Made by a program: the position numbers and the translations under genes
In this document: piece after piece, positions 43,101 through 53,465 of the stretch
How the letters are laid out: each line of letters begins with the position of its first letter
Numbering within the stretch: position 1 is the first letter of the stretch
Source of the DNA: Galdieria partita
Lineage: Eukaryota > Rhodophyta > Bangiophyceae > Galdieriales > Galdieriaceae
Direction of reading: 5' to 3'
DNA: 64,000 nt
Assembly (NCBI GenBank): GCA_025991245.1
Contig: BQMJ01000003.1
Location: forward strand, 62,001 to 126,000
Notes under the pieces: generated by a model
Told to the model about the DNA's origin: nothing
Database searches by the model: none
The model's input: the letters and a program-made list of their open reading frames with translations, nothing else

Positions 43101-44324
43101 TCATAGAATTCCATGATGGTTGCCTATGGCCAATGCTGTGATCAATATGCCTATGACTAAAAAAGGTTGTGCGGATGCCTGATATTGTACATCGTATTTT
43201 AAAGGATCCTTCAAAAACAACCGATACTGGAAATACATTTGTGGCAATATACAAGCCACTACGCCACAAGCATAAGATGTTTCGTGAATAGAAAATAAAA
43301 CTGCAGCAATCAACGCTTGAAACGTATCGATCAGGAAAACCGATATCCACTTGGCACTATCGATACCAAACTCTACAGGAATAGAACGAAGGCCAAGCTT
43401 TCTATCACCTTCGACACTCTTAAAGTCGTTCACCACAGCTATACCTAAGCCTGCTAAAGAATACAACAACGTCAACAGCATCACTTTATAATCCAAAGTT
43501 CCGAACAAAGATTGACCTGCCCACCAAGGAAGCGAAATATAAGAAGCTCCTAGAGCATAGTTACCAATCCAACCACTTCTTTTCAACTTGAGAGGAGGTG
43601 CAGAATAAATGTATGCCAAAAAACAACCCAAAAGAGCCACATAAAACAAAGTTGGTGACTCATGCCCCTGTAACTTGTCCAACGCAAAAGCTACTCCCAA
43701 ACCCCCACTCAAAAGAAGAAGAATCTGTGCTTTGACAGCTTGTTCCGATATAGCACCCGATGGAATGGGTCTGTAAGGCTCATTGATAGCATCAATATCC
43801 TTATCATAATAATCATTCAACGTCTGTGTATATCCGGTCAATAAAGGCCCGGATAATAACATACACAACGCTGCCTTTGAAATATTATCTATATTCCATT
43901 CAAACTCGCCTGAGGCCGCTGCACCACAAACAACTCCCCAAATAAGAGGGATCCAAGTAACCGGCTTCATCAACTGAAGGTGAATTCTCCACTTGGGAGT
44001 ATTCTTTTCCAAAGAAGCGCCTTTCATCCCAAGCAACTGTCGAAAACTCAACGGGGTAGCGCTTCCTTCTTTATTCTGTACCTCGCTTTCATGGTTGGAC
44101 GACTCTTTTTTCAAGCAGCACAAGAATGGACTTGGTCTTTTCTTTTTACCCCAAAGTGCTCTTTTATCTTTCAACAGGTGGATGGAAGAACACTTTTCAA
44201 TATGATTCCAACGGCAACGAGTACAAAAAGTTGGACTATGCCATAGCTTGGGGAACACAAACAACCAACAAGAGTGCATCACACAACCCTGTCCAACCAT
44301 TCCTTCAAACATTGGGACTTGCAT
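43101..44324 (-). CDS. chlG: Chlorophyll synthase (ChlG)
   Basis: Single exon, up to 407 residues; ATGs at 44324 and 44279 are both possible. The enzyme esterifies chlorophyllide with phytyl or geranylgeranyl diphosphate in the plastid membrane. The first about 90 residues, with many Cys, Ser and basic residues, are a transit peptide. The UbiA prenyltransferase core has TLNDYYDKDIDAINEPYRPIPSG, the first Asp-rich motif, and AVVNDFKSVEGDRKLGLRSIPV, the second. Around nine membrane helices are evident (for example ILLLLSGGLGVAFAL, VMLLTLLYSLAGLGIAV). AYIYSAPPLKLKRSGWIGNYALG is also diagnostic for ChlG rather than homogentisate prenyltransferases. Confidence 0.96.
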   Translation of the reverse strand: MQVPMFEGMVGQGCVMHSCWLFVFPKLWHSPTFCTRCRWNHIEKCSSIHLLKDKRALWGKKKRPSPFLCCLKKESSNHESEVQNKEGSATPLSFRQLLGMKGASLEKNTPKWRIHLQLMKPVTWIPLIWGVVCGAAASGEFEWNIDNISKAALCMLLSGPLLTGYTQTLNDYYDKDIDAINEPYRPIPSGAISEQAVKAQILLLLSGGLGVAFALDKLQGHESPTLFYVALLGCFLAYIYSAPPLKLKRSGWIGNYALGASYISLPWWAGQSLFGTLDYKVMLLTLLYSLAGLGIAVVNDFKSVEGDRKLGLRSIPVEFGIDSAKWISVFLIDTFQALIAAVLFSIHETSYACGVVACILPQMYFQYRLFLKDPLKYDVQYQASAQPFLVIGILITALAIGNHHGIL

Positions 44325-44465
44325 TCATGGCATATATACAAGCGTGTGGCTCATTGATCCAAATACAATATTATTCAAAAATAATTCATTCTTCTAAATG
44401 CCAAAACTATTCACAGTTAAGCATATAATGATCAACCATTACGAAAAGTTTCTTCCAAAACAGCA

Positions 44466-45631
44466 TTATACTATCTCTTCTCGAGAATCGATATCCTTCT
44501 TACAAAGAGGACAAGACTTGTCCAGTGCTAACCATTCGTCAATACATTTCTTGTGATAATGATGCTTAAAAGGTATCATTCAACCAGAAAATAAGAAAGA
44601 AAATAAAAAAGCAAAATATACCTTGCAAGGTAAGTGACGAATCATATCCCCTTCAATATAGTCAGTAAGACAAATCACACAACTAGTATCTTCCTCTCGT
44701 TCAAAGGAGCCGCGTACATAGCTAGAACATGGAAGATGGTTGATCTGCTCAGCAGTGGCTGCTCTACCACGTCTACGTTGTGTACTTTCCGCGTAAGGAA
44801 GAAGTAAACGAATAAATAATGGCAAACAACACATAATTAAACAGAAACATGCCAAAGGAAGACCAAGCAAAGCATAATATATAACTACTAAAGCCAACAC
44901 AAGTCTATACAAATGAGGGGCGGTTTTGTTCTGTTCAAGATAAGCAACAAGTCAACTTTGAAACTAGAAAAACACCTTACACATGTTTCACATTCTGATA
45001 ACCAAATAGATCCAACAATAAACCATACCAAATAAAAGGCATTCAAAAGACGTAACCATCGAGACACCAACTCATTATGATACATGGACTCGAAGATAGT
45101 ATTTCCACTTTCCTCGAGACTTTCTGTCTCTCCAACTTGCGAAGAACCACTAGGCAACCCATGATAAATATTTTCCGCTCGAAATAATACTCCAGAAGAA
45201 GAGTCTGTTTCGTGTATCATTCCTTCTTCTTGAGAAATGTTTTCCAAAGAAGCAAAAACTCTAGAATAACGAGAACCCACCAGATTCAACACAAGAGAAA
45301 ATAACTGTATAAATATTAAAACACAAATCCAAAAGTGTAAAGGGCGGTCACAACTCTTGTTCCAACTCACTACCAGGACCAACAGCTCCGCTGCTAGCTC
45401 GCTCGTAACCAATAAAACTGTAAGAAATCTCCCAGCTGGTAACAAATCTCGTTGGAAACGATCTACTACATTGTTCCGAACTCGAGTGCTTTCCTGACGG
45501 AGTAGTCTTACGGCTTGGCTACTAGAACGTCGGTGGTGGTGAGGCCTGGAAGAATTCCTCGGAAAGCTCTCGGAATTAGCTCTGTTACTATCTGACGAAG
45601 TTCCCGCAACCTCCGAAGCTTGCAGCCTCAT
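44466..45631 (-). CDS. RING-H2 membrane E3 ubiquitin ligase
   Basis: Three exons are clear. About 325 residues from the ATG at 45631. A polar Ser/Arg N-terminus (SSRPHHHRRSSSQAVRLL) is followed by four hydrophobic helices (FLTVLLVTSELAAELLVLVV, FWICVLIFIQLFSLVLNLV, WLRLLNAFYLVWFIVGSI and VLALVVIYYALLGLPLACF). The RING-H2 lies at the C-terminus: CVICLTDYIEGDMIRHLPC, joined by splicing to KHHYHKKCIDEWLALDKSCPLC. The layout (several helices then a C-terminal RING-H2) resembles plant RING finger proteins of endomembranes. An additional 5' exon starting at 45731 (MSSSPASPLLGRG) is possible only if a 25-bp intron is allowed. Confidence 0.85.
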
Positions 45632-46177
45632 ATTCAAAGACGCTTTCAAACTTGTGTGAAAAACACGTCCTTTAAAAGTGGTTAAACAACATACCTCTTC
45701 CTAACAATGGTGAGGCTGGCGAACTGGACATCGATTTTCAAGACAGAATGAGCCCTACAATCTCGTTGAAACTGGTTCAATCATTCGGCAACAGCATATA
45801 TTTGTATATAAGAACTTATTTCAGACAGACAATATTCTTGGACATGAAACTTTAGCCATTCAACTCTTGCATTGTTGTGGTTCTGTGAATAGACATTAGC
45901 ATAGGCTGATACATTGAAACCAATCATTTACGTATTCTTCTAAGGAACTGCACCTCTTTCAAACTTACAGATGTCGGAGCAAAATGAGTTGACTAGATTC
46001 ATTGAAATGTATCCAAGTAGAATTTCCAATTATGGCTATAGTACGTTCAGCTTTGCTAGCCAATTCTTTGTGACTTTCTCAAACAAGCTCTTATTTTATA
46101 ATCAAAGTTTCTGGAAATGCCTCCAAAATGGCGCAATTGACAGAGAAAAAAATGACATTCCCTTTGTCCTCCAAGTT
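45632..46177. other. Divergent intergenic region, RING gene / queA
   Basis: About 546 bp between the two start codons. It includes an open frame continuing upstream of the queA start as far as 45971 and a possible short 5' exon of the RING gene at 45731-45694; otherwise nothing recognisable. Confidence 0.4.
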
Positions 46178-47739
46178 ATGACTTCTCGGCTGGTTAGTCA
46201 AAGCTCCCGAAATGTTCTCATAGGTTTCTCTAGACTTGAGAAAATAGAATGCTTTCCACGTTGCATAACAACCAGTGAATACACCCGCGGAGTTGATATA
46301 CAAACTAACAGGTATTGTCAAGTTGTGAATATCATTGGCTCCACCGTTGTTCTTACCTATTGGTTAGAATTTTTGAAATAAACCCCAACGACTACGACTA
46401 TAAGCTGCCTGAAGAGAGGATAGCTCTTTCTCCTGTAACACCGAGAGACGCTTCCAAGTTGTTGGTTGCTGCCTGCGGTTCAGGCAACGTGATAGCCGAC
46501 AGCACTTTTTGTAACTTGGACAAATTCTTGCCAGATAATGCGGTTCTAGTTAGTAACGACTCCAAGGTAATAGCTGCTAGGCTATTCATGAGAAAAAAAG
46601 AGACGGGAGGCTTGGTTGAAGTGTTCTGTTTAGACCCCGTAACCAAAACAACTTTGGAGTCGTTGGAAGCAGTGAACAGTTGTGAGTGGCTATGTTTTGT
46701 ACGTGGGAAAAACGTAAGGATAGGAACACAACTACTACTTGAAGATACTGATAGTGACCTGAAAGCAGAGATTCGGGAAAAGCACGAAAGAGAAGCTTTG
46801 GTTCGATTCTCTTGGAAGTCTGCTAAAGAATACAAGTTTCGCGATATTTTAGAAAAACATGGTATCATTCCCCTACCGCCTTATATGAAAAGAAACGTCT
46901 TGGAAGCCGACCGAGTCACTTATCAGACAGTGTATGCAACCAACGAAGGAAGCGTGGCGGCTCCTACCGCAGGACTACATTTTACACCACAACTTCTTTC
47001 CAAGATGAAACAGAAGAATGTATCGCTTGTACGTATAACGTTGCATGTAGGTGCGGGAACCTTTTCACCTATTGTGACCGATTCAGTAGCGAAACACGAT
47101 ATGCACGACGAACGATTCCACGTGACTTTGGCAGCTTTGAAACAGTTAAAGGAACAGTGTTGTCAAAGCAGGCCAGTCGTTGCAGTTGGTACAACTAGCG
47201 TGCGTACTTTGGAGACTCTATATTGGATAGGTTATCAATTGATAACAAGCAAGGATTTCAGATCGCGTCAGTGTCCCACTGAAGATTTATGGTTAGGTCA
47301 GTGGTTTCCATATGAAAGGGAGCTCTCGGTGAGGCAAGTGAATGATTCGCCCTGCTACAGTCATCTTCCCACAAGATCGGAGGTTCTCGAAGCTCTTATC
47401 AGTTGGTTAGAGGAGAGATCTTGTGAATCCATTATGGGTAGGACAAAACTTATTATCGTTCCCAGTTATCCATTCTTTATGTAAGAAAGAGTCCTTCTTT
47501 ATACTTGAAACTGAAATCACTGTATCGTATGTAGGATTGATGCAATGATAACCAACTTCCATCAACCTCGTTCAACTCTACTAATGTTGGTAGCTGCATT
47601 TTTGGGCAGCAGATCTGCATTATTTCATATGTATCGTCATGCATTAGATCACGATTATCGATTTCTGAGTTACGGAGATGGGTCCCTGCTTGCACCTCCT
47701 TCATTTTTTGCAAACAACAATAGAGAAGTCAATAAGTGA
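46178..47739 (+). CDS. queA: QueA-like S-adenosylmethionine:tRNA ribosyltransferase-isomerase
   Basis: Three exons; introns 46312-46367 (56 bp) and one near 47482-47535. QueA makes epoxyqueuosine in tRNA from preQ1-modified bases using the ribosyl part of S-adenosylmethionine. Core motifs: [93 protein letters not shown] and, after the last splice, [20 protein letters not shown] and [12 protein letters not shown]. Length (about 420 residues after the extension) is slightly above bacterial enzymes because of an insertion near [11 protein letters not shown]. The start at 46178 ([17 protein letters not shown]) gives an organelle-type presequence; the same frame is open back to an ATG at 45971. 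Eukaryotes normally salvage queuine, so this is unusual. Confidence 0.9.
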
Positions 47740-47816
47740 GAAAATACAAAAACTACCTGAATGTAAAACACAACGAAACTTTTTTCTATCATAGAAAAAC
47801 TTTCTCTGCTACTGTG

Positions 47817-49334
47817 TTATCCCCAAAACCAAATATCCTGTACATATCGTCTCTCATCTGATAACTCTTTCATAAAGTTTTTAGCGTCTTCCTTATTACC
47901 AAAAATATGCTCATTCACAAAAATATCTATCAATGACTCTTGGACTCCTTTAGCCATATTAGCACCATCTCCACACACGTAAATGCAAGATGATGAATGA
48001 CTGAATATTAAATTGCATACTTGTTCAGCCTGTTTCTTTAAAAGATCTTGCACATACTTTACATCACCACTCTCCCGAGAATAACAAACAAATAACTTTG
48101 AATCAGGCAAGAATGAAATATCTGTTTCTATTTCTTCCAGATAATCTTGGAATTCTCCAATTTTTCGGCATCCAAAAAACAAATAAATTGGTCCAACAAA
48201 AGTTCTTTCGACCAGTTCTCCTTCGACTGCTGCTAGGCCATCCTCCATGGACAACCATTTTTCGTAATGTCTTCGTCGCGCTTCGACGAATCCTCGGAAA
48301 GGTGCTAATCCTGTGCCAGCACATATCATTAGATAAGGTATTTGCAAATTATCAGGAGGATGAAAATATAAGCTAGGGTGATGAAAGATGGTCAATCGGA
48401 CATTGTGTTTTGGCCATTTCTCCAATTGATTACATATCCTGTCAAACACTCCAGTCGCGTGACCTCTCCTCATCCACTTCTTTTCTGAAAATATTGGATA
48501 GTGAACCAACGAAAAGACAAAGTCAATCTTCCTGCTATCGGATTCATAACAGGATGACGCTGAATAATATCTCGGGGTTAAAAATGGCAAACAATCTAGT
48601 ACTCTCTGTAAAGGAGGTTCACATGAGGGAAATGCCATCAGAATATCCAATAAAGAAACTCTTCCACGTATAAAAAGTGTACGATATGTGTCCCTACCAA
48701 TATCTGAACTTAACAACAAAAGTGCACGTTCTTCTCGATCATCAACACAAAATTCACCAAGCAACCGTAAAAGGCTTTTCTTTGGAGTAGAGAATAAATC
48801 AAATTGCTTTCGCAAAGCAGAAAACACTTCTACCGTAACAGAAGAGACTGATTTGGTATCTTTCATGTATAAAGGATCGTTAATTTTAAGACGTTCAAGT
48901 AATAAAGACACCAGTTGACTGTCATTCTCAACAAAGATGCCAAAGGCATCCCCAGGTAGATAGCGAACTGAGGATTCTGGTTCAACTTCAAAGTGCCAAA
49001 TTGGCTTTGTCGAATTCTTCAAGCTTAATAGCTTTGCTCTAGAGAGTTTCGCCTCAAAGAGCTGCTCACTCGAGGGGCAAAGAAAACTAGCACTCGCAAT
49101 ATTGTCTTTAACTAGAGCTTCCTTTGGAAAAACGCGGTAGCGTTCAGGAGGGAGTGAAGGCAGCCTTGAAGGAAGAGTGTCAAGATCCAGTGTTGACCCT
49201 ATAGTTGCCCAAATGTACTTGGAAATAAGTTCACAATCAGACTTCAAGTAGTCCACAATAAAGCCATGTTCCATAACTTTATCGTAAATATTCATTGACT
49301 CAAAACGGAACGATAACCCTGTCTCCTCCGACAT
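47817..49334 (-). CDS. Methionine-synthase-reductase-like flavoprotein with reduced flavodoxin part
   Basis: Single exon, about 505 residues from the ATG at 49334; the frame is open without an ATG as far as about 49406. The FAD and NADPH modules of the diflavin (cytochrome P450 reductase) family are clear: YLPGDAFGIFVEND, LDCLPFLTPRYYSASS (FAD), MRRGHATGVFDRI, LMICAGTGLAPFRGFVEARR (NADPH), IYVCGDGANMAKGVQESLID, and a C-terminus YVQDIWFWG with an aromatic cap as in methionine synthase reductase. The first about 50 residues (SFRFESMNIYDKV) look like one strand of a flavodoxin domain, but the FMN-binding loops are absent. Either an upstream exon was lost from view or this is a single-flavin reductase. 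Convergent with queA (77 bp). Confidence 0.75.
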   Translation of the reverse strand: MSEETGLSFRFESMNIYDKVMEHGFIVDYLKSDCELISKYIWATIGSTLDLDTLPSRLPSLPPERYRVFPKEALVKDNIASASFLCPSSEQLFEAKLSRAKLLSLKNSTKPIWHFEVEPESSVRYLPGDAFGIFVENDSQLVSLLLERLKINDPLYMKDTKSVSSVTVEVFSALRKQFDLFSTPKKSLLRLLGEFCVDDREERALLLLSSDIGRDTYRTLFIRGRVSLLDILMAFPSCEPPLQRVLDCLPFLTPRYYSASSCYESDSRKIDFVFSLVHYPIFSEKKWMRRGHATGVFDRICNQLEKWPKHNVRLTIFHHPSLYFHPPDNLQIPYLMICAGTGLAPFRGFVEARRRHYEKWLSMEDGLAAVEGELVERTFVGPIYLFFGCRKIGEFQDYLEEIETDISFLPDSKLFVCYSRESGDVKYVQDLLKKQAEQVCNLIFSHSSSCIYVCGDGANMAKGVQESLIDIFVNEHIFGNKEDAKNFMKELSDERRYVQDIWFWG

Positions 49335-49406
49335 GGAAAAAACTTCGATCAAGATTTTCCCGCCGGTACACACAATTCGAAGATTGGCTACAGAAGTGTA
49401 CCCCAA

Positions 49407-50543
49407 TTATGATAGCAAATGAGAAACATTAGAGCGAAAATATTATTATTTATTCAAATTACAACATAAATAGAACAATCAACTTCATCGAAATTTCAAA
49501 ATTTCAACTGTCAAATAAATAATTTCATTTAAATCTGAAATAAGAACGTGTTAAGAAATTTAAAAAATAGTCCTTAAAAGGTCAATATTTAATGTTGTCT
49601 TGGGGTATCTTCTAATTAAAAAATTGAATTAACGGAAACGAAAAAAATTTTTTAATTTAGAAGACTTGAATTTACTTTGAAGTCGAAATTATCCTAATTC
49701 AAATTTTCTAAGAACCCACAGCATAAATTCAGGTAAACTTAGTGAGCACTTTCTAAGAAACAACTTTTCAAAGAGGCACAGAACAAATTATTTTTGTACA
49801 GTTGTTTTCAGCACAAATTCAAGAGAAACAAGACAGTACACTGGCAAAAAATCAAATATCTTCTCTAAATTTTTACGAAAAGTCAAGCTTTGAAATTATC
49901 TCGATGCGTCAAGCAACTGAAATATCATCTCTCCTACTCCATAATTTTGTTATGAGAAATCGCTAGATGAACAAGTGAGATTTGTTTTGTTAGTCAGAGA
50001 AAATGAACTTAGCTTCCAGTATCGATGAGATTATAGATGTGGTAGGAGTACTACGGATGTTCATCATCGAGCTATTTTAGAAGCTTTTAATTGGTCAATA
50101 ATCATGTTGCAGGCCTTTCAAATTGCCAAATAGTTTTATGTAAAAATCTCATAATGAAAGTTTCTCTGTGCATCTTTCTTGTTGGTGAATTCTTTCCTTC
50201 GAACAGATAGTCACTGATTTGACCTGGAAATTTTAAGCTAGCTAAAACTTATGATTTCATTCAAAAATATTCTGAGTATAAGTTCTGTTGCATCATACTC
50301 CGACGAATAGTACTTTGAGATCATTACAACCTGTTTCTCTATCTTGGACACTTTTTCCATTTCTGAGTGGAATGTGAGAGTTGCTTTTGAATTTCTCCAT
50401 TTATCATGTGATGTCTGCTTCTACAGTTGAGAAAGACCACCTGTCGAGCAGCCCAATGTCGTGTCGCATGGACCTCTTCTGGAATCCTCGATATATGCAA
50501 ATTTAAAGGTTTGTGGTTATTCAACGTCAAATTATTTTGTGAA
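49407..50543. other. AT-rich intergenic region without recognisable genes
   Basis: The longest gene-free stretch in the window, about 1.1 kb. It is visibly more AT-rich than other spacers in its first 500 bp (many runs of A and T, for example AAAAAAATTTTTTAATTT near 49645). Both strands are stop-rich. Longest frames are trivial. The right end should carry the promoter of the glutathione transferase. Confidence 0.55.
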
Positions 50544-51240
50544 ATGTCGCACGAATATCAGCTAACCTACTTTAATATACGTGGTCTAGGTGAACCTATT
50601 CGTCTTCTTTTTGAAGACAATGGTATCAAGTACAAAGAGCAACGGGTTGAAGCGGGAGAACAGTGGCAGAAAGTGAAAGAGGAAGGTGTGAGTTCTGGCA
50701 AGGTACCTTTTGGTCAGATGCCAGTACTACAGGATGGGAGCATGTATTTAGCGCAAAGTGGGGCGATACTACGTCACTTGGCGAGAAAACACAATCTATA
50801 TGGTGATTCTGAGGAGGAGCGTGCGTTGGCGGATATGATGAACGATTTTGCGAACGATCTTCGTACGCCGTATGTGCGCATGATTTACAATGACAGTTGG
50901 AAGGAGATGTTGCCGGAGTATTTGGAAACGGCGAAAAAGCAGTTGGAGTTGTTGGAAAAGTATTTGAATCGAAGAGGGAAACCGTATGTGGTAGGTGACA
51001 AGCCTTGTTTTGCGGACTACAACTTGTTGGCTATGTTGGACTGTATGCATCGTTTAAAGGTGAGTGTCGTGCGTAAGGAAAATGAAGCGCTCGTGTGATA
51101 GGGTTATTTAGGAGGACCTTTTGGATCCATTTGAGTTGGTGAACAAGTATTATGGGCGGATGAAGCAACGTCCCCCCTTGGCAGCGTATTTCCAATCCAA
51201 TAGAATTCCTCAGAAAATCAACAATGTGCCTCGTGGGTAA
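50544..51240 (+). CDS. Glutathione S-transferase, Pi/Sigma-like
   Basis: Two exons; the intron begins at GTGAGTGT after HRLK (about 51061) and ends at TTATTTAG before GAGGACC. About 214 residues. Conjugates glutathione to electrophiles. The N-terminal thioredoxin-like domain starts YQLTYFNIRGLGEPIRLLFED with the catalytic tyrosine; PFGQMPVLQDGSMYLAQSGAILRHLARKH holds the cis-proline and the QS motif that binds the glutamyl group. The helical C-terminal domain has KPCFADYNLLAMLDCMHRLK, the N-capping box, and ends in RPPLAAYFQSNRIPQKINNVP. Typical of Pi-class or Sigma-class soluble GSTs. The frame is open upstream of the ATG but the family start fits 50544. The 3' half has notably higher GC at third positions than neighbouring genes. 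Confidence 0.93.
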
Positions 51241-51305
51241 AAAAAGAGAGAGTCTGCGTTTATGTTGCAATAAAAGGAAAAATTTCCATCCCGTTCCTCC
51301 TCTCT

Positions 51306-51395
51306 AAACACACACACACACAGACAGACACACACACACACACACAAATAGATAGATATACATATACATGTGCATATATGTATATATATTTGTCT
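51306..51395. repeat. Compound CA/GATA/TA microsatellite
   Basis: Runs of CA interrupted by CAGACAGACA, then ATAGATAGATATACATATACATGTGCATATATGTATATATAT. It lies in the 289-bp spacer between convergent GST and PP2A genes. Confidence 0.95.
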
Positions 51396-51529
51396 ATATT
51401 CTTTCTGTACATACAAGGTTTCTAAAAAGGACCCCATTTTCATAATATAAAAAACTCAATGTGTTCAAGCTACCCTTGGTACATACGCAAATAGGTTTAA
51501 GAAATCGAAACTCTTTTGGACTACAAGAC

Positions 51530-53244
51530 TCAAGCTCCTTTTGTATCCTTGGAGGAAGAAAAGGGTCGCTCATCGGTATCACCTGCTCTATCCTCAAGTA
51601 CACTCCAACGGCGATTCATTACTTGCCTGGAAATCTTTTCCGAGTCACTTTCAACACAATGACGTCTCATTCTTTCTTCGTAAAGGACTGGATCCATATC
51701 TAGTAACAATTTTTGCAACGATTGAGTTAGTTCATGGACATTTGTACTCCAATGAAAAGAGTTTTCGATCAACGGACCCATAATAATTGGCATCAATTCC
51801 TCGCGGTGTCTTTCCAGCGCATCCAAAACAGTATCGTTGTTTCCTAAGATAACGAGCGCAAGTTCTGCAACATCGCAATGTTTAGAGGACATACACTTTG
51901 CCAACCGATGAAACACGGGCTTCAGTATAGGTTCGATGACTTCCGACTTTACCCTTTCAAGAATTTCTTCCAACTCATGAAGAAACAATGTTTCTTTCTT
52001 TGCGGAAGTTACTGGCCAATATTTTAACAACGTAGTGATAGCCGGTACAGCCAAACTAGTATCCTTTTGAATGAATTGCACCATACAATACAACAGTTGC
52101 TTATGATAGGTCACCAATGTTCGTGGCTTATGAAGTGGTAGTATAGCCCTATGAAAAAATTCTTTGTGCTCCAGTTTAAGAGGTAGAGAAAATCCATTGA
52201 TAATAGAACCCAAGATTTCTAACAATTCAGCAATTCCATTCTGTCTTTCGGTCTCGAATACAAAAGGATGAAATACAACGTTAGCGATAGCAATTCGAAT
52301 GAATTGTCTCAACGGCATAAACTTTGCATATATGCGGTGTAAGATGGTTCTCAAATACTCCCTTTCTCTTGGGTCATCCGAGTCGAATAACTGAAGTAGC
52401 CTTATGATCAGACTTTTGTCAATATATTCCAATGCAATCTACAGCAACTTTTGTCACTGATGAGTCTCAAGGACACAAGTTTACTTACTTTGGGTTCCGT
52501 ATCTCTGGAAACCACAAACTCCAGAAACAAGGTATAAACAGGCAACAGATGAGGCCAAGCGGGGTCTGGACGTGGTTCCTCTTCAAGTTCTTCCACAGGT
52601 GCTTCAGCTTGACATGCAGGTTGTACTTTTGGAGGCAAAGATCGAAAAATATTGGAAGCTATCATAGATATTACTGGTCCATAAGTTTCTGGAGAGAATA
52701 CTCCAGACTTTGTTTCAGCAAATTCCACCAGTTCCAACAAAGTTTTTCTCTTTATCTCCTTTTCCTTTTCAAAAGCATTGGCATAAGGGCCCGTAAAGTC
52801 GAACTGAACACTGCAAAGCTCCAGCTTTTTGAGAAACAGTGCCTTTTGTTCATTTTGGTTTGAAATGTCTCTCAAAAGAGGTAAAGGCTGAGAGAAGAGT
52901 TTTAGTTCTTCCTCTGAAGGTCTCGGAGATTTGAGGTCCGAAGATGCCCTTTTGAAGTGCCCAGGAGAGGAAGGTTGAAGAGTTGGTGAGGTTGAGTTTC
53001 TCAAACTAGTCAAAGGTCCGTTGAGGTTTTCTTTCGTTGATTGGTCGCACTGAGCAGAAGCAGTTTTAGAAACGGGAGCGAGTGGTTGAGAAGACGAGGA
53101 GGAAGAGGAAGAAGAAGAAGGAGGAGCAGAGGAAGGAAGCGAGGTTGTAGTAGGGGAATGAGTTGCTCGTGTCGATAGTTGAGCGCTTTTCTGTTGCTGA
53201 GTTTCATGAGCTGTTGTTCCTGAAACACTATTAGGTTTTGGCAT
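51530..53244 (-). CDS. Protein phosphatase 2A regulatory subunit B56
   Basis: Two exons, 53244-52489 and 52438-51530, with a 50-bp intron; about 554 residues. B56 subunits form a HEAT-like solenoid that directs PP2A to substrates. The first about 120 residues are Ser/Pro-rich and disordered (a serine run near residue 45), followed by the conserved core: LPLLRDISNQNEQKALFLKKL, QFDFTGPYANAFEKEKEIKRKTL, then after the splice IALEYIDKSLIIRLLQLFDSDD, PREREYLRTILHRIYAKFMPLR, GIAELLEILGSIINGFSLPLK and LLKYWPVTSAKKETLFLHELEEIL. The acidic groove residues and EWGKHxx-equivalent region are partly altered (KHCDVAELALVIL). Conserved length for the family. Confidence 0.94.
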
Positions 53245-53465
53245 ATCACAAGTGCTTTGGTTCCTTCAAGCAGACATTCTCGAATCGAATGATGGGGGAC
53301 AATGGGAGTTCGTCTCTGGAAGCAAAATAAGTGTTCTCATAACAAGAAAGAATTGTATCCATGGACGATAGGATATCCATTCTTCTTCCATATAGGAAAG
53401 AATAGGGCTTCTATTAGAATATATGCAAAGATATTATGTGGAATTTTATCGTCTCTTGCCACTCA

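Noticed and set aside
49400-50540. Possible decayed mobile element in the AT-rich stretch
   Set aside because: I see no terminal repeats, target duplication, or protein fragments of a transposon; only base composition is unusual.
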